From assembly GCF_023935105.1 (NCBI RefSeq), contig NZ_CP096040.1, forward strand, positions 1,922,001 through 1,986,000: a stretch of 64,000 bases of DNA. The letters run 5' to 3'. A program made the translations under genes and the position numbers. A model generated the notes under the pieces. It was not told where the DNA came from. It did not search any database and saw nothing but the letters and a program-made list of their open reading frames with translations. Origin of the DNA: Caulobacter segnis. Its GTDB lineage: Bacteria; Pseudomonadota; Alphaproteobacteria; Caulobacterales; Caulobacteraceae. This document shows, piece after piece, positions 47,523-57,239 of the stretch (positions are counted from its first letter, which is position 1; each line of letters starts with the position of its first letter).

Positions 47523-48440
47523 ATGATCCAGGACTTGAAGGCAGGCGTCGTCGGCGCCGGTGTGTTCGGCGGCTATCACGCCAAGAAGTACGTCGAGCTG
47601 AAAGGGGTGACCCTGGTTGGCGTCTACGACGTCGACCTCGCGCGCGCCGAGGCGCTGGCGGGTCCGCTGGGCGCCCAGGCCTTCGACGGCATCGACGCCT
47701 TCCTGGCCGCCGTCGACGTGGTCACCGTCGCCGCGCCGGCCGTCCATCACGCCGCGCCCGCCCTGGCGGCGCTGAAGGCGGGCAAGCCGGTCTATTCGGA
47801 AAAGCCTCTGGCCGTATCGCCCGAGGACGCCGACCGGATGGTCGCCGCGGCGGCCAAGGCCGGGGTGCCGCTGGCTTGCGGCCACCAGGAGCGCGTGGTG
47901 TTCCAGGCCATGGGCCTGCTGGACATCCCCGAGCAGCCGCTGCGCCTCGAGGCGGTCCGTCGCGGCACGCCGTCCGACCGCAACCTCGACGTCTCGGTGG
48001 TGCTGGACCTGATGATCCACGACATCGACCTGGCTCTGGCGCTCTGCGACGGCCAGCCGATCGCGGTGGAAGGCGAGGGGGCGATCACCCGCTCGACCTC
48101 GCTCGATTGGGTCAAGGCCGAGGCCACCTTCGACAACGGCTTCACGGCCGTCTTCGACAGCTCCCGCGTGGCCGAAGCCCGCGAGCGGACGATGAAGGTC
48201 GTCTATCCCTCGGGCGAGGTCGAGATCGACTTCCTGGCCCGCACCTTCCGCAATACCACCCCGTTCCCGCTGATCGAGAACTTCACCGAGACCCCGGCCG
48301 GCAAGGACCCGCTGGGCCTTTCGGTGGCCGGCTTCCTCAAGGCCGTTCGCGGCGAGGCTCCTCGGCCCGTGGTGACCGGCGAAGAGGCGGCGCGGGCGCT
48401 GGACCTGGCCCTGGCCGTCGAGCAGGCGGCGGAAGGTTAG
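47523..48440 (+). CDS. Gfo/Idh/MocA-family oxidoreductase
   Basis: This 305-residue cytoplasmic NAD(P)-dependent enzyme begins AGVVGAGVFGGYHAKKYVEL (GXGXXG Rossmann motif). It has SEKPLAV (Lys of the family's EKP motif, near residue 98) and a C-terminal dimerisation sheet with VVLDLMIHDIDLALAL (near 160). Members oxidise or reduce sugars, inositols and related compounds. It overlaps nothing and is 14 bases ahead of the LysE gene. Substrate unknown. Confidence 0.9.
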   Translation: MIQDLKAGVVGAGVFGGYHAKKYVELKGVTLVGVYDVDLARAEALAGPLGAQAFDGIDAFLAAVDVVTVAAPAVHHAAPALAALKAGKPVYSEKPLAVSPEDADRMVAAAAKAGVPLACGHQERVVFQAMGLLDIPEQPLRLEAVRRGTPSDRNLDVSVVLDLMIHDIDLALALCDGQPIAVEGEGAITRSTSLDWVKAEATFDNGFTAVFDSSRVAEARERTMKVVYPSGEVEIDFLARTFRNTTPFPLIENFTETPAGKDPLGLSVAGFLKAVRGEAPRPVVTGEEAARALDLALAVEQAAEG

Positions 48441-48454
48441 CGAACGGAGCGCCG

Positions 48455-49099
48455 ATGCCGCACGAGGCCTGGCCCGTCGATCCCGGAGCGATCGCGCCGT
48501 TCCTGGCGGCGGTGGTCCTGATCGAGCTGACGCCGGGTCCCAACATGGGCTACCTGGCCGGGCTCTCGGCCGTCGAGGGTCGCCGCGCGGGCCTGGTCAC
48601 CGTGGCCGGGATCACCTGTGGCCTGCTGGTCTACATGCTGGCCTCGGTGGCGGGGGTGACCCAGGTCCTGGGCGCGCATCGTCCGCTGTACGAACTGCTG
48701 CGCTGGGCCGGCGTGGCCTATATCGCGTGGCTGGCGCTGGACGCCTGGCGCGGCGGCGAGCGCGCCGAGACGGCGCCCGGCCGCGTCACGGACTGGACCC
48801 TGTTCCGCAAGGGACTGTTGGCCAACCTCCTGAACCCGAAGGCGGCGCTGTTCTACGTGACCTTGCTGCCGGGGTTCGTGCAGCCGGGGCACGCCTCGCC
48901 CACGACCCAGGCCCTGATCCTGGGCGGCATCCACATCCTGGTCAGCGTCGCCGTACACGGCGGCATCGTGCTGTCGTCCGACGGCCTGGCCCGGCGGATC
49001 GCCGCCCTGGGCGACGGCGTCCGGGCGCGGCGGATCTTCGCGGTCGCCCTGCTGGCCACCGCCGTCTGGATCGCTTTCGAGACCCGCCTCAGAGGCTGA
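48455..49099 (+). CDS. LysE-family amino-acid exporter
   Basis: This 214-residue polytopic protein has about six helices and LTPGPNMGYLAGLSAVEGRRAG, the LysE/RhtB signature near the start, plus NLLNPKAALFYVTLLPGF in the middle. It should export an amino acid or similar metabolite. GGAG precedes the ATG at 48455. The upstream frame stays open through the Gfo/Idh/MocA gene but is a shadow. The last 11 bases overlap the convergent kup. Confidence 0.88.
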   Translation: MPHEAWPVDPGAIAPFLAAVVLIELTPGPNMGYLAGLSAVEGRRAGLVTVAGITCGLLVYMLASVAGVTQVLGAHRPLYELLRWAGVAYIAWLALDAWRGGERAETAPGRVTDWTLFRKGLLANLLNPKAALFYVTLLPGFVQPGHASPTTQALILGGIHILVSVAVHGGIVLSSDGLARRIAALGDGVRARRIFAVALLATAVWIAFETRLRG

Positions 49100-51056
49100 C
49101 CTGGGTCCCCAGCTCGACCACCCGCCCGGGCGGCAGGTGGAAGAAGGTGGTCGGGTCGGCGGCGTTGCGGGTCAGGAAGGTGAACAGCTTGCGCTTCCAA
49201 CTGGGCAGGGCGTCGCTGGCCGTCGACGGCACGATCGTGCGGCGGCTGACGAAGAACGACGTGCTCATGATGTCGAACTTCAGGCCCTGCTTGCGGCAGG
49301 CGGCCAGGGCCTGCGGGATGTTCGGGCTCTCCATGTAACCGTAGCGCAGCGAGATCAGCCACCAGCGGTCGTCGAGGGCTTTGGTCTCGATCCGCTCGGC
49401 CTCGGGTACGTAGGGGCGAGTCTCGTTGACGATGGTCAGCAGCACGTTGCGCTCGTGCAGCACCTTGAAGTGCTTGAGGCTGTGCATCAGGGCCGGCGGG
49501 GTGGTGTCCGGGTCCGAGGTCAGAAACACGGCGGTGCCCGGCGTCGAGGTCGTCGAGCGACGCAGGATCATCTCGCGGAAATCGCTGAACGGCAGGCCGT
49601 CCTTGCTGAGCTTGGCGCGCAGGCGTTCGGTGGCGGTGACGAAGATCGACATCAGCAGGCACAGGCCCGCGCCCAGGGCCAGCGGGGCCCAGCCGCCGGT
49701 CAGCACCTTCAGCAGGTTGGCGCTGAAGAAGGTCAGGTCCAGGAGCAGGAGGGGCACGATCAGCGCCAGGGCGGTGGCCAGGCGCCATTTCCAGACGTGG
49801 CGCACGACGATGTAGGCCAGCATGGTGGTCACGACCATCGTGCCGGTCACCGAGATCCCGTAGGCGTGAGCCAGGGCCGAGGACGAGCGGAACGACAGCA
49901 CCACCAGCACGACGCCGACGAACAGCAGCCAGTTGATCGGGGCGACATAGATCTGGCCGGCCTCGGTCTTAGAGGTGATCTTGATGTCCATGCGGGGCAG
50001 CAGGCCCAACTGGATGGCTTGCTGGGTCAGGGAGAAGGCCCCGGTGATCACCGCCTGGCTGGCGATAACGGTGGCGACGCCCGAGAACAGGACGAGGGCC
50101 AGCCGCCACTGGTGCGGGGCCATCAGGAAAAACCAGTCGGCGTTGGGCAGGGCGGTCCCCGCGGCCTCGGCGGCGGTCAGGGCCTTAGAGGCCAGGGCGG
50201 CCTGGCCGAAATAGTTCAGGGCCAGCATCGGCAGGGCCAGACCGAACCACGACAGCTGGATCGGGCCACGCCCGAAGTGGCCCATGTCGGCGGTCAGGGC
50301 CTCGGCCCCGGTCACGGTCAAGAACACCGCGCCCATGACCAGGAAGCCTGTCAGGCCGTGGTGGGCCAGGAAATAGATGGCGTAGGTCGGCGAGAGCGCG
50401 CCCAGCACGCTGGGGTCGTCCTTGATATGCCAGACGCCCAGAGCGCCCAGGCACAGGAACCAGCAGACCATGATCGGGCCGAAGATGCCGGCCACCTTGG
50501 CCGTGCCCTTGGCCTGGAAGCTGAACAGGGCGGTCAGGATCACCAGGCTGACGACGATGACTTCCTGCGTGCCGAACCAGTGCTCGAAGCCCTTGACCGA
50601 CTTCAGGCCCTCGACCGCCGACAGCACCGACACCGCAGGGGTGATGACGCCGTCGCCGTAGAACAGGGCCGCGCCGATGGCGCCGAGGGCGAAGATCAGG
50701 CCGGTGCGGCCCGCCGCGCCCTGCTGGGCCAGGGCCATCAGCGATAGCACCCCGCCTTCGCCCTTGTTGGAGGCGCGCATCAGGAACAGGACGTATTTGA
50801 CCGTCACGACCAGGATCAGCGCCCACAGGGCCAGGGACAACACGCCCATGATCTCGGGACGGACCAGGCCATCGCGGGCGGCCTCGGCCAGCGCGTCGCG
50901 GAAGGCGTAGAGGGGGCTGGTGCCGATGTCGCCGAACACCACGCCCACGCTGCCCAGCGCCAACGGCCAGAAACGCGCCGCCGCGTGACCGTGATGTGAG
51001 GCTTCGATTGTGGGGGTGACAGAGTCGGACGCGGCGAGGGGTTCTTTACCCGCCAT
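49089..51056 (-). CDS. kup: Potassium transport system protein Kup
   Basis: This 655-residue low-affinity K+ (H+-coupled) uptake transporter has about 12 inner-membrane helices. It opens with GVVFGDIGTSPLYAFRDAL near residue 38, the Kup signature, and has a hydrophilic C-terminal domain of about 170 residues. Full family length. GTG/ATG ambiguity is absent: the ATG gives MAGKEPLAASD. Convergent with LysE. Confidence 0.97.
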   Translation of the reverse strand: MAGKEPLAASDSVTPTIEASHHGHAAARFWPLALGSVGVVFGDIGTSPLYAFRDALAEAARDGLVRPEIMGVLSLALWALILVVTVKYVLFLMRASNKGEGGVLSLMALAQQGAAGRTGLIFALGAIGAALFYGDGVITPAVSVLSAVEGLKSVKGFEHWFGTQEVIVVSLVILTALFSFQAKGTAKVAGIFGPIMVCWFLCLGALGVWHIKDDPSVLGALSPTYAIYFLAHHGLTGFLVMGAVFLTVTGAEALTADMGHFGRGPIQLSWFGLALPMLALNYFGQAALASKALTAAEAAGTALPNADWFFLMAPHQWRLALVLFSGVATVIASQAVITGAFSLTQQAIQLGLLPRMDIKITSKTEAGQIYVAPINWLLFVGVVLVVLSFRSSSALAHAYGISVTGTMVVTTMLAYIVVRHVWKWRLATALALIVPLLLLDLTFFSANLLKVLTGGWAPLALGAGLCLLMSIFVTATERLRAKLSKDGLPFSDFREMILRRSTTSTPGTAVFLTSDPDTTPPALMHSLKHFKVLHERNVLLTIVNETRPYVPEAERIETKALDDRWWLISLRYGYMESPNIPQALAACRKQGLKFDIMSTSFFVSRRTIVPSTASDALPSWKRKLFTFLTRNAADPTTFFHLPPGRVVELGTQVSL

Positions 51057-51169
51057 CTAAAGCTCGAGGCTCCAAAGCGCCGGCTCTGGTCCGGCTGGCG
51101 GCGCTTTACGCCCGCGTTTGCGTTGCAGCAATCGAAAAGGCGAAATTCTCGAAAGCGTGATCCCGGCGC

Positions 51170-52132
51170 TTAGTCGTCCAGGTCGAACGGCAGTTCGTCC
51201 TGATCACTGGCGGTTTCGCGGCGGGCCTTCGAGACCGGCTTGTAGCTCGGTTCCGGTTCCGGCGGCGGGGTGGGCGCGATGTCCTCGTCGTCCCAGGGCG
51301 GATCGCCGAACATGTCCAGCTCGGCCTCACGAGCGGGCGGCTGGGGGGCGGCCGTGGCCGGAGGGGGCGCGGTCGGGCGCGAGATCGGCTGGGCGGCGGC
51401 CAGTGGAACATCGTCAAACGACGAGCGGCGTGCCAGCGGCGGCGGGGTGTCGGGCAGGGGAGGTGGCGGCCGGACGTCGTCATCGTCCGTCGCGTCATCG
51501 TCCATCTCGTCATCGAACGGCTTGGAAAGCGGCGCGGGCGCGGCGGCGGCCGGACGTGGCGCGACCGGCGCGGCGGCGGGCTGTGCGGCGGGCGCGGGGC
51601 GAGGGGGCAGAGGGCGGCGGACGATGGCCTCGCAGCGGGCCAGCCAGCGGTTGGCTTCCTGCACCAGTTCGGCCGGCGAGCGGCTCTCGCGGCGCAGCTC
51701 GTCGCCCGGGACCCAAAGCTCGAGCGCGAAGTCGGGGTGGCGCGGATCGTCGAACACCAGCCGCAGGGTGACGGTCTCGGCCTGAGGCGACACGTGGTCT
51801 ATGGCCCGGCGGCCCTCGCCCCGGAACACCCGGCCCATCACCTGGCCGTCGATCAGCAGCTCGGCGCCCATCAGTTCGTCCAGGCGATAGACCAGACACC
51901 AGCCGCCCCGGTCCCAGGCCACGGCCATCAGGTTGGTGGCGAACGAGAAGCCGGCCCCGCGGCCGCGACCACGCGCCACGACCACCCCTTCGGGCTCGCC
52001 CTTCAGGACGTTGCGCAGGGCCCGGCGGATGCGCCGGTCCTCGTCGCCATACCAGATGGCCAGGCTGCCCAGGAACGTCACCGCCGAGCCGGCGATGGCC
52101 ACGAACAGCAAAAGACGCGCGAGTTCGCTCAT
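51170..52132 (-). CDS. Membrane-anchored protein with acidic, proline-rich disordered tail
   Basis: This 320-residue protein has one N-terminal helix (about 5-26) and a globular domain of about 130 residues containing WCLVYRLDELMGAELLIDG. The rest (about 185-320) is Pro/Ala/Asp-rich and low-complexity, with runs such as PFDDEMDDD and DPPWDDED, and ends DELPFDLDD. The tail may interact with cationic partners. I do not recognise a named family. It follows xthA on the same strand. Confidence 0.7.
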   Translation of the reverse strand: MSELARLLLFVAIAGSAVTFLGSLAIWYGDEDRRIRRALRNVLKGEPEGVVVARGRGRGAGFSFATNLMAVAWDRGGWCLVYRLDELMGAELLIDGQVMGRVFRGEGRRAIDHVSPQAETVTLRLVFDDPRHPDFALELWVPGDELRRESRSPAELVQEANRWLARCEAIVRRPLPPRPAPAAQPAAAPVAPRPAAAAPAPLSKPFDDEMDDDATDDDDVRPPPPLPDTPPPLARRSSFDDVPLAAAQPISRPTAPPPATAAPQPPAREAELDMFGDPPWDDEDIAPTPPPEPEPSYKPVSKARRETASDQDELPFDLDD

Positions 52133-52189
52133 AGTGGAGGGCAGGCTAGCGAGAGTCCTGATTCCCGGACAGGGGGCGTCTTTGGGGGT

Positions 52190-52978
52190 CTAGACCCTGA
52201 AGTGGCCGACGACCGGAACATGGTCCGAGGGCTTTTCCTTGTCGCGCTCGTCACGGTGGATGACGACGTCGGTCAGGCGATCGGCGGCTTGCGACGACAG
52301 CAGCAGGTGGTCGATGCGAATCCCGAGATTCCGCTGCCAGGCGCCGGCCTGGTAGTCCCAGAAGGTGTAGCCGCCCGGCGCGCCGTCGACCTGCATGTAG
52401 CCGTCGGTCAAGCCCAGGTTCTTGAGGGCCCGGAACGCGGCACGGCTCTCCGGCTGGAACAGGGCGTCGCCCAGCCAGGCCTCGGGATTGGCCACGTCCT
52501 GCGCCTCGGGAATGACGTTGTAGTCGCCCAGGATGACCAGCGGTTCCTCGAAGGCCAGCAGGGCCTGGGCGTGGGCGTGCAGACGGCGCATCCACGCCAG
52601 CTTGTAGTCGAACTTCTCGGTGCCGATCGGATTGCCATTGGGCAGGTAGATACCGACCACCCGGAACGGGACCGGCGCGCCGATCACCGCCTCGACATAG
52701 CGCGACTGCTCGTCGACCTCGTCCTCGGACAGGAAGGGCAGGCCCTTGCGGACATCCTCGACCGGAAACTTCGAGAGCAGGGCCACGCCGTTGTAGGTCT
52801 TCTGGCCGTGGACGACGACGTTATAGCCGAGCCGCTCGAAGGCCTCGGCCGGGAACTTCTCGTCGACGCACTTGATCTCCTGCAGCACCGCGACGTCGGG
52901 CGCTTCGGCCTCGAACCAGGCCAGGACATTCTCCAGGCGGGCATTAACCGAATTGACGTTCCAGGTGGCGATGCGCAT
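52190..52978 (-). CDS. xthA: Exodeoxyribonuclease III
   Basis: This 262-residue enzyme removes 3' blocks and cuts at abasic sites in base-excision repair. Motifs: ATWNVNSVNARL at the start (metal-binding Asn), LQEIKCVDEKFP (Glu), YLPNGNPIG, LGDYNVIPE (Asp/Asn) and a C-terminal RIDHLLLS and SDHVPV with the catalytic His. Full family length. The start is the ATG giving MRIATWN. No signal peptide. Confidence 0.97.
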   Translation of the reverse strand: MRIATWNVNSVNARLENVLAWFEAEAPDVAVLQEIKCVDEKFPAEAFERLGYNVVVHGQKTYNGVALLSKFPVEDVRKGLPFLSEDEVDEQSRYVEAVIGAPVPFRVVGIYLPNGNPIGTEKFDYKLAWMRRLHAHAQALLAFEEPLVILGDYNVIPEAQDVANPEAWLGDALFQPESRAAFRALKNLGLTDGYMQVDGAPGGYTFWDYQAGAWQRNLGIRIDHLLLSSQAADRLTDVVIHRDERDKEKPSDHVPVVGHFRV

Positions 52979-53068
52979 CGACGGCTCCGAAGTGAGCCCG
53001 GAAGCTAGGAGGCGGGCTCTAGTGGGGCAAGCCTGGAACCCACACCTCCGCCGATCGATCCGTGGATC

Positions 53069-53617
53069 TCAAAGCAGCGCGAGGATGTCGGCGGCGACTT
53101 CGGACATGTCATCGTTCAGCTGGTGGTCTCGCCGCTCCAACCGGTGGAGGATCGCCGCCGGAATCGCCGCCGCGTAAAGATCCGCATGGTGCGGCGGGAC
53201 GGTGTCATCCGCATCGCCCTGGTACAGATGAATGGGAATTCGCGGAAGCTTGGCGCCGAGGTCAGACGTGGAGGAGATCTCGTCGCTTGGCCACCCGCCG
53301 TTTCCGATGAACGGCGCGGCGATCAGAAAGACGCCCGCCAATTCAATTTTCGGCGGCATTCGGGCGAGGTGATGAATGAGCACCGTCCCGCCGATCGAGT
53401 GACCGACGAGCATCGCGCCCTCGCTCAGCTTGTCGATCTCTTGTGTGAGCGCGGAGCTCCACACCGAGAACCGAGGGTCCGCCTCGTCCGGCATCCGTGG
53501 ATAACGGATTTCCACAATGGGGCCGAGCTTGCGGGCCAGGCTACTGACCAGCTTGCTGTCCCAATCGTCGTACGCGCCAGCGCCAGCGCCTTGGACGAAC
53601 AGAAGCTGGCGCGCCAT
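53069..53617 (-). CDS. Alpha/beta hydrolase of the RBBP9/YdeN type
   Basis: This 182-residue protein starts ARQLLFVQGAGAGAYDDW and has the nucleophile elbow GHSIGGT (near residue 73), an Asp in YQGDADDTVP and a late His in RRDHQLND. It is probably a serine hydrolase of small esters or peptides. The ATG giving MARQLL fits the domain; a longer open frame upstream runs into erpA. It is 8 bases from erpA. Confidence 0.85.
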   Translation of the reverse strand: MARQLLFVQGAGAGAYDDWDSKLVSSLARKLGPIVEIRYPRMPDEADPRFSVWSSALTQEIDKLSEGAMLVGHSIGGTVLIHHLARMPPKIELAGVFLIAAPFIGNGGWPSDEISSTSDLGAKLPRIPIHLYQGDADDTVPPHHADLYAAAIPAAILHRLERRDHQLNDDMSEVAADILALL

Positions 53618-53625
53618 GGACGATC

Positions 53626-53958
53626 CTAGATCGAGAAGCTGACCCCGCAGCCGCAGCTGGACTTGGCGTTCGGATTGCGCACCCGGAACTCCGCGCCGGC
53701 CAACTCGTCGACGAAGTCGATCTCCGAACCCTTCAGCAGGGCCAGGGAGACGACGTCGACCAGGGCCACGGCGTCGTCGCGCTCGACCTTCAGGTCGTCG
53801 TCCTCGACGGTGTCGACCAAGTCGAAGCGGTACTGGAAGCCGGAGCAACCGCCGCCGTCGACAGCGACGCGCAGCATCAGCGGTCTGCCCTCGCTGCTGG
53901 CGATGGCCTTGATCCGACGGGCGGCGTTTTCGGAAAGCGTTAAGTCTGTTTGGGTCAT
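53626..53958 (-). CDS. erpA: Iron-sulfur insertion protein ErpA
   Basis: This 110-residue A-type carrier for 4Fe-4S clusters has the three conserved cysteines in GGGCSGFQYRF (near 39) and SSCGCGVSF (near 103). It passes clusters to apoproteins such as those of isoprenoid synthesis. Full length. It is first in a two-gene operon with the RBBP9-like hydrolase, and divergent from dgt. Confidence 0.95.
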   Translation of the reverse strand: MTQTDLTLSENAARRIKAIASSEGRPLMLRVAVDGGGCSGFQYRFDLVDTVEDDDLKVERDDAVALVDVVSLALLKGSEIDFVDELAGAEFRVRNPNAKSSCGCGVSFSI

Positions 53959-54046
53959 GGCTGTGGAAAAGTCACCTTCGGACTATATGAGGGTGTCGCG
54001 GCCTCTTCGGAAGGGGCCAAATCGTCCAAAGCGATAAAGGCGGTTC

Positions 54047-55231
54047 ATGTCCTCCACCCCGTACTTCGTTCCTCGCGCGCCCTACGCCGAAGATCCGTTC
54101 AAGTCCAAGGGGCGCCGTTTCAAGGAAGAAGAGAGCCGGACCCGGACGCCGTTCGCGCGGGATCGCGACCGCATCATCCACACCTCGGCCTTTCGTCGGC
54201 TGAAGGAGAAGACCCAGGTCTTCGTGGCGCACGAGGGCGACAACTTCCGCACTCGCCTGACCCACTCGCTCGAGGTGGCGCAGGTGGCCCGCTCGCTGGC
54301 CACGGCCCTGGGGCTGGACGCCGACCTGGCCGAGACCATTGCTCTGGGCCACGACCTGGGCCACCCGCCGTTCGGCCATGCCGGCGAGGACGAGCTGGAG
54401 ATCCAGATGAAGCCGTACGGCGGCTTCGACCACAATGTGCAGACCTTCCGCGTGGTGACTGAGCTGGAGCACCGCTATCCGGACTTCCTGGGCCTGAACC
54501 TGACCTGGGAGACCCTGGAAGGGATCATCAAGCACAACGGTCCGGTGACCAACAAGCTGGGCAAGCCCTCCTGGAAGGCGATCCAGAAGTACGACGACGA
54601 GTACAAGCTGGGCCTGGACACCTGGGCCTCGGCCGAGGCCCAGGTCGCGGCCCTGGCCGACGACATCGCCTACAACAACCACGACGTCGACGACGGCGTC
54701 ACCGCCGGCCTGTTCACCCTGGACGAGTTGATGGACGTGCCGTTGATCGGCCCGATCCTGGCGGCCGTGAAGAGCGAGCGGCCCGATCTCGACCCGCGCC
54801 TGACCCACCTGGAAGCCGTGCGCCGCATGATCGGGGCGATGGTCGACGACGTGATGGGCGAGACCCTGCAGCGCGCCGCCGCCACCGGCGTGTCGTCGGC
54901 GGATGACGTCCGCGGCCTGGACCACGCGCTGGTCGCCTTCTCGCCGGACATGGCCGAGGACCTGGCCCGCCTGCGCGGCTTCCTCTACGAGCGGATGTAC
55001 CGCCACTGGAAGGTCAATCGCACCCGCAGCCAGGCGCGCCGTATTCTGGGCGAAATGTTCGCGCTATTCCTGAGGGAGCCGGAGGTCCTGCCGACCGTCT
55101 GGTTCAACAAGTCGCAGAACCGCGACGAAGCCGGCCGGGCCCGCGTGGTGTGTGACTATATCGCGGGCATGACCGACCGCTTCGCGATAGAAGAGCACCG
55201 CAAGCTGTTCCACCTCGACGTCTGGAACTAG
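54047..55231 (+). CDS. dgt: Deoxyguanosinetriphosphate triphosphohydrolase-like protein
   Basis: This 394-residue HD-domain enzyme hydrolyses dNTPs to the nucleoside and triphosphate. It has [13 protein letters not shown] near residue 46, [14 protein letters not shown] with its His, [14 protein letters not shown] (the HD pair), and a C-terminal [17 protein letters not shown]. Length fits the Dgt-like type 2 group. The ATG follows a short AAAGG. A short stem (CCCC/GGGG, 55337-55349, then TTTT) follows at the next intergenic region. Confidence 0.93.
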   Translation: MSSTPYFVPRAPYAEDPFKSKGRRFKEEESRTRTPFARDRDRIIHTSAFRRLKEKTQVFVAHEGDNFRTRLTHSLEVAQVARSLATALGLDADLAETIALGHDLGHPPFGHAGEDELEIQMKPYGGFDHNVQTFRVVTELEHRYPDFLGLNLTWETLEGIIKHNGPVTNKLGKPSWKAIQKYDDEYKLGLDTWASAEAQVAALADDIAYNNHDVDDGVTAGLFTLDELMDVPLIGPILAAVKSERPDLDPRLTHLEAVRRMIGAMVDDVMGETLQRAAATGVSSADDVRGLDHALVAFSPDMAEDLARLRGFLYERMYRHWKVNRTRSQARRILGEMFALFLREPEVLPTVWFNKSQNRDEAGRARVVCDYIAGMTDRFAIEEHRKLFHLDVWN

Positions 55232-55377
55232 GCCTTAGGGCTCTGGTCTCCCGTGCGGGGCTGACGCTTCTGGGACGGGCCGCCGTTGGGTAACCTCAAG
55301 GCGCGCGCGTCTGATTCGATCGTTCGATCCGTGCGCCCCCTGTTCGGGGTTTTAAGAGTATCTGGAGCCTGCCTGAG

Positions 55378-56202
55378 ATGTCCGATCCGCACCGCGGGGC
55401 CTATACGCCGCCCACCGACGCGCCGCTGTCCTTCGACGCGCGTCAGCCCGTGCGGGGCGCGCGCCCGCTGCCCATGACCTTGATCATCAGCGCGGTGGTG
55501 CTGGTGACGCTTGTCGTCGCCGTGGTGATGATCTATCGCGGCGGCGTTCGGGGTCCGAACGAGCCGCCGCAGGCGGTGGGGACCGAGGTCGCCCAGATGA
55601 AGACTCCGCCACCGGCCGGCAGCCAGCCGCAGGATCCTGCCGCGGGCCTGCAGATCTATCACAACGACGAGGCGCAGCCGTCGGCCACCTTCGCCGCGCC
55701 GCCCGAACAGCCGCAGGCCCGTCCGGCGGTTCCGCTGCCCACGGCGCCGGTCCAGACCGCGACCCTGCCGGCCGCGCAACCCGCGCCGACGGCGACGCAG
55801 CCGGCGACTCCAGCCGCTAAGCCGGCGCCGACCATCGAGTCCCTGGCCACCGCCGCCAACCAGAAGCCGGTCGCCGCCCAGCCCAAGCCGGTCCAGGTGG
55901 CCGCCGCCAAGCCCACCCCGACGCCCGCGCCTGTCGCGACCAAGCCCGTCGCGAGCACCACGGGCCCCGCCTCGGTGCAGATCGGCGCGCTGTCGTCGCC
56001 GGCCCTGGCCGACAAGGCCTGGACCGACGCCACGCGCCTGGCGCCCGGCCTGGCCGCCGGCAAGGGCAAGAAGGTCGAGGCGATCGACAAGAACGGCACG
56101 ACCCTCTACCGCACCTCGGTGACGGGCTTCGCCTCGCGTGAAGCGGCCAAGGCCTTCTGCGAGGCCATCTCGGCCTCGGGCAAGTCCTGCTTCGTCAAAT
56201 GA
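55378..56202 (+). CDS. ftsN: SPOR-domain division protein, FtsN-like
   Basis: This 274-residue protein has a short basic cytoplasmic N-terminus, one membrane helix (about 33-57) and a long Pro/Ala-rich periplasmic linker. It ends in a C-terminal SPOR domain (about 198-274, with SVQIGALSSPALADKAWTDA and a final CFVK) that binds denuded glycan at the division site. This matches Caulobacter FtsN, which triggers constriction. A GATTC CcrM site lies in the upstream gap. Its stop overlaps nagZ (ATGA). The gene name is by architecture and context. Confidence 0.85.
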   Translation: MSDPHRGAYTPPTDAPLSFDARQPVRGARPLPMTLIISAVVLVTLVVAVVMIYRGGVRGPNEPPQAVGTEVAQMKTPPPAGSQPQDPAAGLQIYHNDEAQPSATFAAPPEQPQARPAVPLPTAPVQTATLPAAQPAPTATQPATPAAKPAPTIESLATAANQKPVAAQPKPVQVAAAKPTPTPAPVATKPVASTTGPASVQIGALSSPALADKAWTDATRLAPGLAAGKGKKVEAIDKNGTTLYRTSVTGFASREAAKAFCEAISASGKSCFVK

Positions 56203-57239
56203 GCCTCTTGATGGGCGCCGCCTCTTCCGCCGCCATCCTCGGCTGCTCCGGGACCACGCTGACGGCCGAGGAGGTCGCGTTCTTCAAGGACGTGAAGCCC
56301 TGGGGCTTCATCCTCTTCAAGCGCAACATCGCCGACCCCAACCAGGTCCGGGCCCTGACCGCCGCCTTACGCGAGACGGTCGGGCGCGCCGATGCGCCGA
56401 TCCTGATCGACCAGGAGGGCGGCCGCGTCGCCCGCCTGCAGCCGCCGCACTGGCGCACCTATCCGCCGGGCCGCGCCTATGGCGCGCTGGTGGCCAACGA
56501 CCCGCTGACGGCGCGCGAGATCACCCGTCTGGGCGCGCGCCTGATCGCGCATGATCTGACGTCGCTGGGCATCAATGTCGACTGCGTGCCGGTGCTTGAC
56601 GTGCCGGACCCCAAGGGGCACGAGATCATCGGCGACCGCGCCTATTGCGACACGCCCGAGCAGGTGGCGACCCTGGGTCGCGCGGCCGCCGAGGGGCTGC
56701 TGGCCGGCGGGGTACTGCCGATCATCAAGCACATCCCCGGCCACGGCCGCGCCCTGAGCGACAGCCATCTGGAGCTGCCGGTCGTGAAGGCCAAGCTGAC
56801 CGAACTGGACGCTCGCGACTTCGCGCCATTCCGGGTGCTGTCGGACATGCCGATGGCGATGACGGCCCACGTCGTCTACACGGCCATCGACAGCAAGAAC
56901 CCGGCCACGACCTCCAAGAAGGCCATCAAGAAGGTCATTCGCGAGTCGATCGGCTTCGACGGCCTGCTGATGAGCGACGACCTGTCGATGAAGGCGCTGA
57001 GCGGCGACTTCAAGCAGCGCGCCAAGGACAGCTTGTCGGCCGGCTGCGACGTCGTCCTGCACTGCAACGGCGACATGGCCGAGATGAAGGCCGTGATGTC
57101 GGGCGTCGGCAAGATGGGCAAGGAAGCTCGCCGCCGCGCTCAGGCCGTGATGGGGCGTTTGGTCAAGGTTCCCGAGCCCTTCGACGTGGCGGAGGCCCGC
57201 GCCCGCTTCGACGCGGCGTTCGACGGAAAGTTTGCGTGA
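56199..57239 (+). CDS. nagZ: Beta-N-acetylhexosaminidase NagZ
   Basis: This 346-residue GH3 enzyme removes GlcNAc from 1,6-anhydro muropeptides in the cytoplasm for cell-wall recycling. It has the catalytic loop KHIPGHGRALSDSHLELP with its Asp-His pair near 179, and the nucleophile Asp in GLLMSDDLSM near 250. Its ATG lies in the ftsN stop and its stop overlaps scpA, so it is translated as part of the ftsN-scpB run. No signal peptide. Confidence 0.96.
   Translation: MSLLMGAASSAAILGCSGTTLTAEEVAFFKDVKPWGFILFKRNIADPNQVRALTAALRETVGRADAPILIDQEGGRVARLQPPHWRTYPPGRAYGALVANDPLTAREITRLGARLIAHDLTSLGINVDCVPVLDVPDPKGHEIIGDRAYCDTPEQVATLGRAAAEGLLAGGVLPIIKHIPGHGRALSDSHLELPVVKAKLTELDARDFAPFRVLSDMPMAMTAHVVYTAIDSKNPATTSKKAIKKVIRESIGFDGLLMSDDLSMKALSGDFKQRAKDSLSAGCDVVLHCNGDMAEMKAVMSGVGKMGKEARRRAQAVMGRLVKVPEPFDVAEARARFDAAFDGKFA

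Noticed and set aside
53941..54046. Overlapping short frames between erpA and dgt
   Set aside because: They share the promoter of the divergent pair and have no family support.
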